Shown here: piece after piece, positions 8,160 through 18,380 of the stretch
How the letters are laid out: every line of letters starts with the position of its first letter
How positions within the stretch are numbered: position 1 is the first letter of the stretch
NCBI GenBank assembly: GCA_964538615.1
Contig: CAZIGK010000002.1
Coordinates: forward strand, 62,001 to 126,000
Length of the DNA: 64,000 nt
Direction: 5' to 3'
Source: CAZIGK01 sp964538615
GTDB taxonomy: Bacteria > Pseudomonadota > Alphaproteobacteria > Rickettsiales > RI-342
Notes under the pieces: generated by a model
The model's input: only the letters and a program-made list of their open reading frames with translations
What the model was told of the DNA's origin: nothing
The model's database searches: none
Position numbers and translations under genes: made by a program

Positions 8160-8450
8160 ATGTCCACCATTGACGAGGCTACCGTCACCAAGGTTGCAAA
8201 GCTTGCGCGCATTCGCATTACGGATGACGAACGCAAAGTTTATGCACAAGAACTTAGCAATATTTTCAATTGGATAGAGCAATTGCAACAGGTGAATACG
8301 GACGGCGTTGAGCAAATGGTGTCGGTGGCGCCGGTCACCTTGCCCATGCGAGACGATGTGGTAACCGATGGTAATCGTCGTGATGAAGTGCTAGCCAATG
8401 CCCCAGTGGCGGAATACGGCTGCTTTGCCGTGCCGAAAGTTATTGAATAG
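8160..8450 (+). CDS. gatC: Asp/Glu-tRNA amidotransferase subunit C
   Basis: 96 aa. It begins with DEATVTKVAKLARIRITDDE and contains LSNIFNWIEQLQQVNTDGVEQM, followed by MRDDVVTDGNRRDEVLANAP; these are the conserved GatC blocks. GatC stabilises the GatA-GatB pair of the transamidosome, which converts Glu-tRNA(Gln) and Asp-tRNA(Asn) to the amide forms in bacteria lacking GlnRS or AsnRS. It opens the gatC-gatA-gatB operon. Shine-Dalgarno GGAAAGG lies upstream. The preceding 155 bp hold no gene. Confidence 0.97.
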   Translation: MSTIDEATVTKVAKLARIRITDDERKVYAQELSNIFNWIEQLQQVNTDGVEQMVSVAPVTLPMRDDVVTDGNRRDEVLANAPVAEYGCFAVPKVIE

Positions 8451-8550
8451 CTCCTGACCGCTTGCCACACCACTTCCGCTTTGCCAATGGCCGGGGTAGG
8501 GAGTGGTACCCACTATCGGATTCGCGGCCAGTAGTATTTTCCATACCCTC

Positions 8551-8580
8551 TGTCATGCACCCTGTCATGCACCCTGTCAT
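8551..8580 (+). repeat. 12-bp tandem repeat in the gatC-gatA spacer
   Basis: TGTCATGCACCC occurs twice in direct succession and then a half copy (TGTCAT), ending 27 bp before the gatA start. Confidence 0.9.
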
Positions 8581-8607
8581 AATAACCCACCTCAACAAGA
8601 GCCGACC

Positions 8608-10086
8608 ATGACCCATCTGACTCATCTCACCATTGCAGAAGCGAAAAAAGGCCTTGCCAGCAAAGCCTTCACCGCTGTTGAACTGACCGAGGCACACCTG
8701 AATGCGCAGGATGCTCTGCAATCACTCAATGCCTTCACTACCAAAACGGCGGAGATTGCACTCACGCAGGCCAAAGCAGCGGATGAACGCATGGCACACG
8801 GTCAGGCAAAACCGCTGGATGGCATTCCCGTGGCGGTAAAGGAGTTGTTTTGCACCAAAGGGGTACGCTCCACGGCATGTTCGCATATTCTGAATGGGTT
8901 TGTTCCCCCCTATGAATCCACCGTATCCGCCAAATTGCAGGCGGCTGGCGGGGTGATGATTGGTAAAACCAATATGGATGAATTTGCCATGGGGTCAGCC
9001 AATATCACCAGCTACGATGGCAATGTCATCAGCCCCTGGAAAGCCAAGGGTAGCAACAAGGATCTGGTGCCCGGCGGTTCTTCCGGCGGTTCAGCGGCGG
9101 CGGTATCTGCCCGTATGGCCATGGGGGCGCTGGGGAGTGATACGGGGGGGTCTATTCGCCAGCCAGCGGCTTTTACGGGAATTGTGGGTATTAAACCAAC
9201 CTATGGCCGCTGCTCTCGCTATGGGATGATTGCATTTGCCAGTTCGCTGGATCAGGCAGGGGTCTTCACCCGCACGGTGGAAGATGCCGCCCTGATGCTG
9301 AAGGAAGTGTGCGGCTTTGATGCGAAAGATTCCACGTCCGTTCCCTATGAGGTGCCGGATTTTGCCGCATCGCTTGGGCAGAGTGTGAAGGGCCTGAAAG
9401 TGGGTATCCCCAAAGAATACCGTGTGGAAGGCATGCCATCGGAGATTGACGCACTGTGGCAACAGGGGATTGACTGGTTAAAGGATGCGGGCGCTGAAGT
9501 GATGGAAGTGAGCCTGCCGCACACGCATTATGCCCTGCCGACCTATTATATTATTGCTCCGGCAGAATGCTCTTCCAATCTGGCACGCTACGATGGAGTG
9601 CGTTATGGCCTGCGGGTGATGGAAGCAGGAGATTCCATTCACGATATGTACGAAAAAACCCGTGCAGCAGGCTTTGGTGCGGAAGTAAAACGCCGCATCA
9701 TGATCGGAACCTATGTGCTTTCCGCAGGTTATTACGATGCTTATTACAAAAAAGCGCAGCGCGTTCGCACCCTGATTGCCAATGATTTCAAAGCCGCCTT
9801 TGATAAGGTGGATGTGTTGCTAACCCCAACCGCACCGTCTGCCGCTTTTGCCATTGGGGAGAAAATGGATGATCCCGTGGCTATGTACCTGAATGACGTG
9901 TTCACGGTACCGGCATCACTGGCGGGATTACCCGGCATTTCCATTCCCGCCGGCCTGTCTTCGGAAGGGTTGCCGCTGGGTTTGCAACTGATTGGCCGTG
10001 CGTTTGATGAAGAAACGGTGTTTCGCGCATCGCATGCGTTGGAAAAAGCCGCCGCTTTCACCGCCAAGCCACAAATGATTGCGTAA
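8608..10086 (+). CDS. gatA: Asp/Glu-tRNA amidotransferase subunit A
   Basis: 492 aa from ATG 8608, the normal GatA length. The amidase signature is complete: catalytic Lys in IPVAVKELF, and the Ser/cis-Ser pair in [27 protein letters not shown]. GatA releases ammonia from glutamine, which travels to GatB. The extended frame from 8503 would add a spurious stretch encoded by the tandem repeat and is rejected. It lies between gatC and gatB (12 bp from gatB) in one operon. Confidence 0.97.
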   Translation: MTHLTHLTIAEAKKGLASKAFTAVELTEAHLNAQDALQSLNAFTTKTAEIALTQAKAADERMAHGQAKPLDGIPVAVKELFCTKGVRSTACSHILNGFVPPYESTVSAKLQAAGGVMIGKTNMDEFAMGSANITSYDGNVISPWKAKGSNKDLVPGGSSGGSAAAVSARMAMGALGSDTGGSIRQPAAFTGIVGIKPTYGRCSRYGMIAFASSLDQAGVFTRTVEDAALMLKEVCGFDAKDSTSVPYEVPDFAASLGQSVKGLKVGIPKEYRVEGMPSEIDALWQQGIDWLKDAGAEVMEVSLPHTHYALPTYYIIAPAECSSNLARYDGVRYGLRVMEAGDSIHDMYEKTRAAGFGAEVKRRIMIGTYVLSAGYYDAYYKKAQRVRTLIANDFKAAFDKVDVLLTPTAPSAAFAIGEKMDDPVAMYLNDVFTVPASLAGLPGISIPAGLSSEGLPLGLQLIGRAFDEETVFRASHALEKAAAFTAKPQMIA

Positions 10087-10098
10087 GGAGTTCTATCC

Positions 10099-11559
10099 AT
10101 GTCCTATATTATTAAAGGCAACACGGGCGACTGGGAAGTAATCATCGGGTTGGAGGTGCATGCGCAAATCACGTCACAGTCCAAGCTATTTTCTGGCTCT
10201 TCTACCCTGTTTGGTAACGAACCGAACGAAAATGTCTCGCTGGTAGATGCCGCAATGCCCGGTATGCTTCCCGTCATCAATGAATATTGCGTGGAGCAGG
10301 GGGTGCGCACCGGCATCGCCCTGAACGCGCAGATTAACCTGCGCTCTGTCTTTGACCGGAAAAATTACTTTTACCCGGATTTGCCGCAAGGATACCAGAT
10401 ATCTCAGTTTCTTGACCCTATTGTAGGAGAAGGGGTACTGACGATTGATCTGGAAGACGGCAGTAGCAAGGACATTCGTATCACCCGTCTGCATCTGGAA
10501 CAGGATGCCGGAAAATCTCTGCATGAGCATAGCCCGAAATACACGTTCATTGACCTGAACCGATCCGGTGTCGCGTTGATGGAAATTGTCTCCGAACCGG
10601 ATATGCGTTCTCCGCAAGAGGCCGCGGCCTATATGCGTAAATTGCGCAGCATTTTGCGCTATATCGGCACCTGCGATGGCGATATGGAAAAGGGTAATAT
10701 GCGGGCGGATGCCAATATTTCCGTACGCAAGTTTGGCGCCCCACTGGGTACCCGCTGTGAGATTAAAAACCTGAACTCCATGCGATTCCTGATGAAAGCG
10801 ATTGAATATGAAGCGCAGCGTCAGGTGGAAATTCTGGAAGCTGGCGGCACCATTGATCAGGAAACCCGTCTGTTCGATACCGCGACAGGGGAAACCCGAA
10901 CCATGCGCAGCAAAGAAGACGCGCATGATTACCGTTATTTCCCGGATCCGGATTTGCTGCCGCTGGTGTTAGAGCAATCGTTTGTGGATGGTATCCGCGC
11001 CACGATGCCTGAATTGCCAGACGCTAAAAAGCAACGCTACATGGATAGCTATGGCTTGAGTGCTTATGATGCGGGCGTACTGACGGCAGATAAAGCCTAT
11101 GCAGATTATTTCGATGCCTTGATTGCGGAAGGAGCCGATGCGAAGCTTGCGACCGTCTGGATGACCGGAGAGCTGTTTGGTCGCCTGAACAAACTGGAAA
11201 AAACGCTGGAGGAAAGCCCCATCAGCGCCACACAACTGGCTGGACTGGTGAAGCTGATTCAGGACAATACTATCAGTGGTAAAATTGCCAAAGATGTGTT
11301 TGACAAAATGCTGGAAACAGGCCGCAGTGCTGCGGAAATTGTGGAAAGTGAAGGCCTGAAACAAGTCACCGATACCGGTGCCATTGAGCAGGCCATTGCA
11401 GACATTCTGGCCGTCAATGCGGATAAAGTGGCGGAATACCGCAGCGGTAAAGATAAGTTGTTTGGCTTCTTTGTCGGGCAGGTAATGAAAGCCACACAAG
11501 GTAAAGCCAACCCGCAAATGCTGAATGATTTGCTGAAAAGTAAGCTTGCCGGGGAATAA
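10099..11559 (+). CDS. gatB: Asp/Glu-tRNA amidotransferase subunit B
   Basis: 486 aa. The N-terminus has [13 protein letters not shown], then [19 protein letters not shown] and [13 protein letters not shown], the kinase-like core that activates the misacylated tRNA; the C-terminal helical/YqeY-like tail (about residues 340-486) binds the tRNA and ends with LNDLLKSKL. Shine-Dalgarno AAGGAG precedes the start. It is the last gene of gatCAB and is followed by a terminator. Confidence 0.97.
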   Translation: MSYIIKGNTGDWEVIIGLEVHAQITSQSKLFSGSSTLFGNEPNENVSLVDAAMPGMLPVINEYCVEQGVRTGIALNAQINLRSVFDRKNYFYPDLPQGYQISQFLDPIVGEGVLTIDLEDGSSKDIRITRLHLEQDAGKSLHEHSPKYTFIDLNRSGVALMEIVSEPDMRSPQEAAAYMRKLRSILRYIGTCDGDMEKGNMRADANISVRKFGAPLGTRCEIKNLNSMRFLMKAIEYEAQRQVEILEAGGTIDQETRLFDTATGETRTMRSKEDAHDYRYFPDPDLLPLVLEQSFVDGIRATMPELPDAKKQRYMDSYGLSAYDAGVLTADKAYADYFDALIAEGADAKLATVWMTGELFGRLNKLEKTLEESPISATQLAGLVKLIQDNTISGKIAKDVFDKMLETGRSAAEIVESEGLKQVTDTGAIEQAIADILAVNADKVAEYRSGKDKLFGFFVGQVMKATQGKANPQMLNDLLKSKLAGE

Positions 11560-11580
11560 TCAACCTTTTCAACCACGTTT

Positions 11581-11616
11581 AAGGCCGTGCGCTATGGATT
11601 AGGGCACGGCCTTTTT
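11581..11616 (+). terminator. Rho-independent terminator of gatCAB
   Basis: AAGGCCGTGC at 11581-11590 pairs with GCACGGCCTT at 11604-11613 around a 13-nt loop, followed by T residues. Confidence 0.9.
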
Positions 11617-11721
11617 GCGTTGCTACCGGATACAGCGGCATAGGTCATACCCAATACCCATACGGAAGATGGTGTTTTTAGTCGCGTTTCAGGGTTTCAC
11701 CAGAAAAGCGAAAGGGGCTGC

Positions 11722-14634
11722 CTAACGTCCCTTTTTACCGCCAAAGCCGCCCTTACCGCCAGAGGATTTACTACCACTTCTACCCGCAGGCTTACCGCTA
11801 AAAGAAGCGCCAGGCGCTTTACCACCGCCCGTACGCCCTTTGGCACTGGTAGTGTATTTAGCGGCTTTGTCAGCCCGTGCGGCGCGTGGAGCATCACCTT
11901 TGCTGTAGGTTTTCTTGCCAGAAGCCTGGTCATCCCTAGGGGGTTTTTCGCCACGGTAAGGCTTTCTCTTGTCAAAATAGCCATCATCTTCCGCACGTTC
12001 CACCCGTGGTTTACTACCCTTGTAGGATCGAGGGGTGCGTTCCCCACCTTCGTGTGGTGCATGGCTTTGACGCTGCGGGCGTGGTGTATGATCCTCCCGC
12101 GTATCGTTGCGCTCATCCCGACGGAAGGGAGGTCGCTTCTCTTTGCGTTCATAGTCACCACGGGGGGCTTCTTCATCCCGACGGAAGGCCGAAGCCACGC
12201 CCTTGCGCTTACGTTCTCCCCGGTAAGGTTCGCTGTAGGGGTTGTCTTTGTGGAAAGAGCGCGCTGCCGCATGGCGGCCAGAGCCTTCACGCGCAGATTC
12301 GGCATCCTCTTCCGTGAAATCGCGCACGTATTTCTGGTATTTCCGATCAGTTTTTTGTTGTTTGTAGCGGTCTTTCGGGTTACCGGCACGACGGCCAGCA
12401 TATGAGTCATCCCGTTGCTTGCGCTCGCCACCTTTCCGTGCTTTGTGGCCACTGCCTGTATCCTCTCGCAGCAGTTCCAGTTTCAGGCTACCGGTCGCGG
12501 GGCTTGCTTCCAACAGACGCGTCACCACTTGCTGCCCCAGATGAAAGCTTCCTCCCCTGCGGCGTCCGGTCAGGGTTTGGCTGCCTTTGTCATAGACATA
12601 AAAATCATCTGACAGGGTACGCAGCGGTATCAGTCCGGTTGCGCCAAGTCCCTTCAGGGTGACGAACATACCAAATTCCGTCACGCCGGAAATAACCCCT
12701 TCAAACACTTCATCCAAATGGTTTTGCAGGTATTTCGCCATATAGCGATCCAGCGTGTCACGCTCTGCCATCATCGCACGTCGCTCCGTCATGGAGATAT
12801 GCTCACCGATGGTCTCCAGTTCCTGCATGTCAATATCGCTCAGGCCATCATCCCCCAGATGATACGCCCGAATAAGCGCACGATGCAAAATCAGGTCACT
12901 ATACCGCCGGATAGGGGAGGTGAAATGCGCGTAATCCTGTAAGCCCAGTCCAAAATGCCCAATCAGATCCGTACCATAAAAAGCCTGCATTTGTGCGCGC
13001 AATACGGCCATATTAATGACGGGAGCAATCTCGGATTCCGCGACTTTTTCCAGCAACTTGTTAAAATGTCTGGCCTGCACTCCATCCCCTGCGAAGATAG
13101 AAAGTTCAAACCCTTCCAGAAAACGGTTCAGGTCATGGATTTTTTGGGTATCCGGTGCTTCATGCACGCGGTGTAAGGCTGGTATCTTGCTGTTTTTAAT
13201 CAATTGCGCCGCAGCAACGTTGGCACATATCATAAACTCTTCAATCAGCTTATGGCTATCCAGACGCTCCCGCGTGCCAATTTGGGTAATATTGCCCGCA
13301 TCATCCAAAATCACTTTCATTTCCGGTAAATCCAGATCCAGCGCCCCCCGATCCATACGGAAACGGTTCAGGCAGGCATAGGCACCATAGAGCGGACGAA
13401 TGACCGTATCCAGCAGCGGGGTCGTCAGTTCCGCATCTTTTCCGGTAGCGGTGCCATCCATGGCGGCCTGCACCTGTTCATAGGTCAGGCGGGCGCGGCT
13501 ATGCATCAGTCCGCGTACCAGTTTTTTGTCCAGCAGCCGGCCGCGCTTATCAATCCACATGTGAATGGCCATGCAATAGCGCGGTTCATGCGGACGCAGA
13601 GAGCATAAACCGTTAGAAAGAGCCTCCGGCAGCATCGGCACCACCCGATCCGGAAAATAGACAGAGTTTCCGCGTAGGAAGGCTTCTTCATCCAGCGCAC
13701 TGCCGGAGAGGACATAATGCGCCACATCTGCAATGGCAACCAGCAGGTGCCAGCCTCCGGCATTGTTCGGGTTGCTGTCTGGCTCAGCAAAGACGGCATC
13801 ATCAAAATCCCGCGCGTCGATGCCGTCAATGGTCACCAGAGGGTATTCCCTCAGGTCGGTGCGATCAGCGGTCAGGGTGGGTTCTTCGGCGGCTTCAGCT
13901 TCCTGTAACGCATCCTCCGGGAAAGCGTGGGGGATTTCCCGCTCGGTCATAGCAATGGAACTAATGGCGCGACCGGAGGCAATGTCTCCCAGATTTTCCA
14001 CCACTTTCGCATCTGCCATGCCTAAACGTCGGCTGGCTTTTCCGGGGTTGAGCACTTCAATCCACACCAACGCGCCATCTTGCGCGCCCATGCGGTCACG
14101 CTCTGCAATGGCATAGCTTTGACGCAACCGCTTACTCACAGGTTCCACAATGCCATGTGCCCCCTGTTGCAGGTACACACCCAGAATAGGCTCTTGTTTT
14201 TCATGCTTGTGCAATAGCTTAATGGCATCTGCAATATACAGGTCGTCAATGGAATCATCGGCAGTCAGGCGTACCAGCACATGATCGCCTTCACCAGGAG
14301 CTTCTCCCTTGCCGGGGTTGCCCAGAATAATGACCGGTTCTGGCAGGTTCAGCGGCCATGGCTCCACCGGAACGCAGCGCATTTCTCCATCTGCATCCAG
14401 CCCGGTACATTCGACAATCAGGGTGGTTGGTGCTGTAGCCACTCCAACCCGGTAACGGCCTTTGTTACGGGTAATGGCTTGCTCTGCTTCCAGCTCCCGC
14501 AGTATTTCTTTCAGAATGACCCGCGCACCACCTTTTACGGCATAGGTTTTGGCAATATCCTGCTTAGTGATACCGGGGTTTTGTTCAATGAATGCCAAAA
14601 TGCTTTCACGGGTAGGGAAGGTGGGAGAATTCAT
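11722..14634 (-). CDS. rnr: Ribonuclease R with long basic C-terminal tail
   Basis: 970 aa from ATG 14634 (the frame extends further upstream but lacks family similarity there). Order: winged-helix domain (about 1-75), cold-shock domains (about 75-250), RNB exonuclease domain (about 265-600) with the metal-binding DARDFDDAVFAE and later QDYAHFTSPIRRYSDLILHR, then an S1 domain with GVISGVTEFGMFVTLKG. The last 245 residues or so form a low-complexity tail of Lys, Arg, Gly, Asp and Ser, far longer than in E. coli. RNase R degrades structured RNA 3-prime to 5-prime, assisting rRNA quality control and trans-translation. The tail may bind RNA or ribosomes. It lies alone, convergent to gatB. Confidence 0.95.
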   Translation of the reverse strand: MNSPTFPTRESILAFIEQNPGITKQDIAKTYAVKGGARVILKEILRELEAEQAITRNKGRYRVGVATAPTTLIVECTGLDADGEMRCVPVEPWPLNLPEPVIILGNPGKGEAPGEGDHVLVRLTADDSIDDLYIADAIKLLHKHEKQEPILGVYLQQGAHGIVEPVSKRLRQSYAIAERDRMGAQDGALVWIEVLNPGKASRRLGMADAKVVENLGDIASGRAISSIAMTEREIPHAFPEDALQEAEAAEEPTLTADRTDLREYPLVTIDGIDARDFDDAVFAEPDSNPNNAGGWHLLVAIADVAHYVLSGSALDEEAFLRGNSVYFPDRVVPMLPEALSNGLCSLRPHEPRYCMAIHMWIDKRGRLLDKKLVRGLMHSRARLTYEQVQAAMDGTATGKDAELTTPLLDTVIRPLYGAYACLNRFRMDRGALDLDLPEMKVILDDAGNITQIGTRERLDSHKLIEEFMICANVAAAQLIKNSKIPALHRVHEAPDTQKIHDLNRFLEGFELSIFAGDGVQARHFNKLLEKVAESEIAPVINMAVLRAQMQAFYGTDLIGHFGLGLQDYAHFTSPIRRYSDLILHRALIRAYHLGDDGLSDIDMQELETIGEHISMTERRAMMAERDTLDRYMAKYLQNHLDEVFEGVISGVTEFGMFVTLKGLGATGLIPLRTLSDDFYVYDKGSQTLTGRRRGGSFHLGQQVVTRLLEASPATGSLKLELLREDTGSGHKARKGGERKQRDDSYAGRRAGNPKDRYKQQKTDRKYQKYVRDFTEEDAESAREGSGRHAAARSFHKDNPYSEPYRGERKRKGVASAFRRDEEAPRGDYERKEKRPPFRRDERNDTREDHTPRPQRQSHAPHEGGERTPRSYKGSKPRVERAEDDGYFDKRKPYRGEKPPRDDQASGKKTYSKGDAPRAARADKAAKYTTSAKGRTGGGKAPGASFSGKPAGRSGSKSSGGKGGFGGKKGR

Positions 14635-14789
14635 GCGCCTGCAGTTCAATCTATAAGGTGAAGGTGGGGTACAAGACCCCATGATACAGGAAATGTTACC
14701 AGCAAGACCGCCAACATTTCCCTAAGTTCCATGATGGTTTAGCACAGAGTCAGATAAAACACCATGCGACATATTGCGCATGGGTTTGC

Positions 14790-16988
14790 TTACTGCGCGG
14801 AACAGGCTGCAATAGCCAGCGCCGGAGGCACAGGCTGTTGCAGCCAAAGGGCTTCATCCGGCGTGGGAGAAGATGTCGCTTCAGCATGTTCCGCCGTTTC
14901 ATCCGTTGTCATACGCAGTGCCAAATTCGTCAGCAATGCTAGTTTTTCGGCTGGTGTTGCCTCCATATGCTGCCATTGCTGGTAGGCTTCATCCCACTTT
15001 TGCTGGTGTAGAGCAGCAGTGAACATCGCCTTGCGTGCTCCGGGGCTTGGGCTGGCCAATAGTTTATCACTATCAGACCACTGTTGTTCGTCAAATTGCA
15101 CAATGGCCTGCATCACAGGTTGTAAGGCTGACCATTGTTTATCTTCCACCAAGGCCTGAAAGCCTTTCCACAGCCATAGTCGTTTTTGCTTGTCGGTGCG
15201 CATTTTTTTTATCACATCCAGCAGGGCATCCATTTGTTGGGTATCTGCTGCCAGCATAAACGCAGCATCCGGCAGCAGTAATTCTGTCACGGGTAGCCAC
15301 TGATTACGTTCTGCAAGTGTACGTGCCAGATTAAGCGCATCTTGCTTTTTAGGGTTTTTGACACGTCGTGCATCCTGCATGGCCAGCATGATTTCGCCGA
15401 CACGGGCTTCTTCCCGCGCCAGAAACAGGGTGAGATGTTCAATGGTTTCTGCCAAAGCTGCGGCTGGCAGGTCTATGGCACCCAGATGTTCAATATCCCC
15501 CCTCAGGTCGGCAAAAGCATTCAGCGCGGCTTTTTTATTTTCCAGTTCTGCCTGAACAGCGGCAAACATGGCGCGCAATTTGGCGCGGTGAACCACATCG
15601 TGAAAACGCTCAACCTGATCGGCCACCTGTTGCAAATGGCTTTCTGCTGATTCAGACTGAATGTGAGGCGATGGCCTTAACTCTGCCAGCTTGTAAATCA
15701 TTTTTTCTCGCACCGCCGGGCTATTGAGCGTGGTTATTTGCCCTATCAGGCGGGCGCGGTCATTGAGGGAAAGCCGTTCATCCAGATTACCCAACAGGCG
15801 ACCGAGTTCACCACTGTGGTTGCTATTATCAATTTCCTTCAGCAAACCCTTGGCAAAGGCATCGAACACGGTTTGACGGGTGCCTTTGTCATCTCCTACG
15901 GTACGTTGCATTTCCACCACCCCAATCACGGCGCTCACTTTTCTCTCCAGATTAGACATGGAAAGCGCCGCCGCCAATGCCTGTTGAAAAATAGCACGGG
16001 CTGCGTTGATTTTCTCCAGCTTCCAATAGAGTTCTGCTGTAAAGCGTAGGGCAGCCGAGCGGGCATATCCTTCCGGTATCTGGTTGGCGAAATCCCGTGC
16101 AAACTCTGCCAGATGCAACGCATTAGTGACTTCGCCACGGCTTAGGTAATCTGCCACCATCAGACGGAAGGTGGCGGCTTTTGTCTCCAGAGTAGGAATC
16201 TGGTGTGCATATTCCAGCGCACGGGCACTTTGCCCGGCTTTTTGCAGGGCAAGGGGAAGGTGTTGTTGTTGCCATTCCTGTCTGGCCTCGTGGGTTTTAA
16301 AACGGCTTTCGGCTTGTTGCAGTGCCGTTTCATCCATACTGGCGGCTTGTATTTGCAGTTGCGCCGTGAGAGCCACGTCATGCCAATGGGGAATGCTGAG
16401 GCCGGACAGATGGTGCGCTAACAGGCTTTTGCCCGTGGTTTCATATTGCCGTTGTATGGTGAGAGCCAGGGCTGCCTCCCGAATGGGGGAGGGCAGGCGA
16501 TTCGTCACCTGATCCAGACCGTTAATCGCCGCCCCCAGCCCCACATGAAACCGCCCGGCAAGGGCAGCGGAGCATTGCAATGGTTGCAAGGCTTGCATGG
16601 CCTGTTGTAGCAGTGCTTTGGCTTTGTGCTGTTCTCCCTGATGACGGTAGAGTGCAGCCACCTGTGTCAGGGCTTCTGCCTGTCGTGCCGGGGTGCGAAT
16701 ATGCCGCGCACTGCTCCAGCCTAAAGCGGGTTGACGCAAGCGCACATACCCTTCCGCAATTTGCTGCCAGATATGGGAGGCAGCTTCCACATCCTGCACG
16801 TCGGAGGCTTGCTCCTCGGCCATTTCCAGAAGACAATCCGCCTGAATGGGCGCAGGACAGGTCAAAGCATCTTCTTCCGCGTGAGAGGGAGAAGGAAACG
16901 AAAGCACAGAGAAGAAATGGCACAGGATTGCGCAACAGGCCGTCACTTTCGCAGCAGAGGAAGAAACATTGTTTAGGGGCATAGACAC
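14790..16988 (-). CDS. Secreted helical-repeat (TPR-like) protein of unknown function
   Basis: 732 aa. A hydrophobic signal segment (AKVTACCAILCHFFSVLSF) ends near SHA, then two Cys in TCPAPIQADCLLEMA. The mature protein is nearly all helix with irregular repeats of 34-40 residues of the type A..Y...G....A...L..A, for example AALYRHQGEQHKAKALLQQAMQAL and AELYWKLEKINAARAIFQQALA, so it should fold as an alpha-solenoid in the periplasm or at the envelope. No enzymatic motif is visible. It resembles alphaproteobacterial envelope TPR proteins in general form only. It stands between rnr and a divergent methyltransferase. Confidence 0.75.
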   Translation of the reverse strand: MSMPLNNVSSSAAKVTACCAILCHFFSVLSFPSPSHAEEDALTCPAPIQADCLLEMAEEQASDVQDVEAASHIWQQIAEGYVRLRQPALGWSSARHIRTPARQAEALTQVAALYRHQGEQHKAKALLQQAMQALQPLQCSAALAGRFHVGLGAAINGLDQVTNRLPSPIREAALALTIQRQYETTGKSLLAHHLSGLSIPHWHDVALTAQLQIQAASMDETALQQAESRFKTHEARQEWQQQHLPLALQKAGQSARALEYAHQIPTLETKAATFRLMVADYLSRGEVTNALHLAEFARDFANQIPEGYARSAALRFTAELYWKLEKINAARAIFQQALAAALSMSNLERKVSAVIGVVEMQRTVGDDKGTRQTVFDAFAKGLLKEIDNSNHSGELGRLLGNLDERLSLNDRARLIGQITTLNSPAVREKMIYKLAELRPSPHIQSESAESHLQQVADQVERFHDVVHRAKLRAMFAAVQAELENKKAALNAFADLRGDIEHLGAIDLPAAALAETIEHLTLFLAREEARVGEIMLAMQDARRVKNPKKQDALNLARTLAERNQWLPVTELLLPDAAFMLAADTQQMDALLDVIKKMRTDKQKRLWLWKGFQALVEDKQWSALQPVMQAIVQFDEQQWSDSDKLLASPSPGARKAMFTAALHQQKWDEAYQQWQHMEATPAEKLALLTNLALRMTTDETAEHAEATSSPTPDEALWLQQPVPPALAIAACSAQ

Positions 16989-17099
16989 GGTTTAAGTCTC
17001 ATGTTTCAGTGGTCAGGAAGGTATTTTGCAGGCATTATGCGAAGATATTGCTAAGAAAAGATTGTGTTTTTCTGTTCCATGCCGGCCACCAGCTCTGAT

Positions 17100-18380
17100 A
17101 TGACATTGGTTCCTTTGCTTGTTCATGCGCTTTCCCCTCATGGGGATGGTCTGGCAGAATGGCAGGGAAAACCTGTCCACATTGCCAAAACCGTGCCGGG
17201 AGATGAAGTGCGTGTGGCTCTGCACCCAATGAAAGATTATCTGCGCGGGCAGGTGCTTGAGATCGTCCGCCCATCCCCAGAACGGGTAGAACCTGCCTGC
17301 CGTCATTTTCAGGACTGTGGGGGATGTCAGCTACAGGCACTCTCTCCACGAGACTATCTGAACCATAAGCAACAACAGTTACAGCAGCAACTTCAGCCAC
17401 TGGCGCAACACCCCCCTCAGTCTGGCATACCGGTACATCATCTATTGACCGTCCCCCACGCCAGCCGCCGCCGGGTGGAATGGCGCCTCTGGCAGCAGGC
17501 GGGGCGTTGGCAGGTGGGCTACCAGGCTTTTCGTAGTCATGCAGGCGTTAGTATTACGGAATGCCCTGTACTGGAACCCGCCCTGCAAAAGCTGATGTGG
17601 GCATTGCCGCAAGCATTGGCAGCATTGCCTTTGGCCTGCCAACCGCAATCCGCACAGGCGACGTTATTGGATACCGGGCTGGAACTGATTTTACGTGGAG
17701 AGACCATAGATTGTGCCTCTCAGAATCAGCATATATGGGGGGTATGGGCGGCACAGATAAAGGTGCAGCGCCTGATTTGGGAAGGGGGGATCGCGCCTGC
17801 GCGCTATCTCTTGCATACAGAGGGAACCCCCGCCATGCAACTGGGAGACTATTCTGTCCCTGTGCCGCCAGGCGCATTTCTTCAGGCTGCCCGCATGGGG
17901 CAGATGATTTTGACGCAGGAAGTGCTGAAAATTTGTGGCGAGAGCCGCCTGGTGGCAGATGTATTTTCCGGCATCGGCACCTACAGCTTTCCGTTGCTTG
18001 CGCAGGCACAGCACGTGGATGCACTGGAAGGGGATATGGAGATGGTGAAAGCTGTGCACAGCGCCATCCGGCAGCATGGCCTGAAAAAGCGTCTGACGGC
18101 CCAATGGCGGGATTTGTTTGCTAAACCCCTCACTGTGGAAGAACTGAACCGCTATGATGCCGTGGTGCTGAACCCTCCTCGCGCAGGGGCGGGGAACCAG
18201 TGCAGGCAACTGGCGCGCAGCGGCGTGCCGACCATCGCCTACGTATCCTGCAACCCGGAACGTTTTGTGCGAGATGCCAGTCTGTTATTGGCAGGGGGCT
18301 ATCAATTACGTTCGGTACAGCCGATAGATCAATTCGTCTGGAGCCATCATCTGGAATTGGTGGCACATTTCAGCCGTTAG
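17100..18380 (+). CDS. RNA m5U methyltransferase, RlmD/TrmA family
   Basis: 426 aa. A TRAM domain (VPLLVHALSPHGDGLAEWQGKPVHIAKTVPGDEV split across residues 3-40) precedes an iron-sulfur Cys cluster (ACRHFQDCGGCQL, with a fourth Cys in ITECPVLE). The C-terminal Rossmann fold has LVADVFSGIGTYSFPLL for SAM binding, and SCNPERFVRDA contains the catalytic Cys at about residue 385. The family methylates a uridine in 23S rRNA (U1939 or U747) or tRNA U54; the iron-sulfur form points to rRNA, but the target cannot be fixed here. Possible starts are GTG 17064, ATG 17079 and ATG 17100, none with a good Shine-Dalgarno; the last begins closest to the TRAM domain. It overlaps the convergent DUF2336 gene by 4 bp. 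Confidence 0.88.
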   Translation: MTLVPLLVHALSPHGDGLAEWQGKPVHIAKTVPGDEVRVALHPMKDYLRGQVLEIVRPSPERVEPACRHFQDCGGCQLQALSPRDYLNHKQQQLQQQLQPLAQHPPQSGIPVHHLLTVPHASRRRVEWRLWQQAGRWQVGYQAFRSHAGVSITECPVLEPALQKLMWALPQALAALPLACQPQSAQATLLDTGLELILRGETIDCASQNQHIWGVWAAQIKVQRLIWEGGIAPARYLLHTEGTPAMQLGDYSVPVPPGAFLQAARMGQMILTQEVLKICGESRLVADVFSGIGTYSFPLLAQAQHVDALEGDMEMVKAVHSAIRQHGLKKRLTAQWRDLFAKPLTVEELNRYDAVVLNPPRAGAGNQCRQLARSGVPTIAYVSCNPERFVRDASLLLAGGYQLRSVQPIDQFVWSHHLELVAHFSR

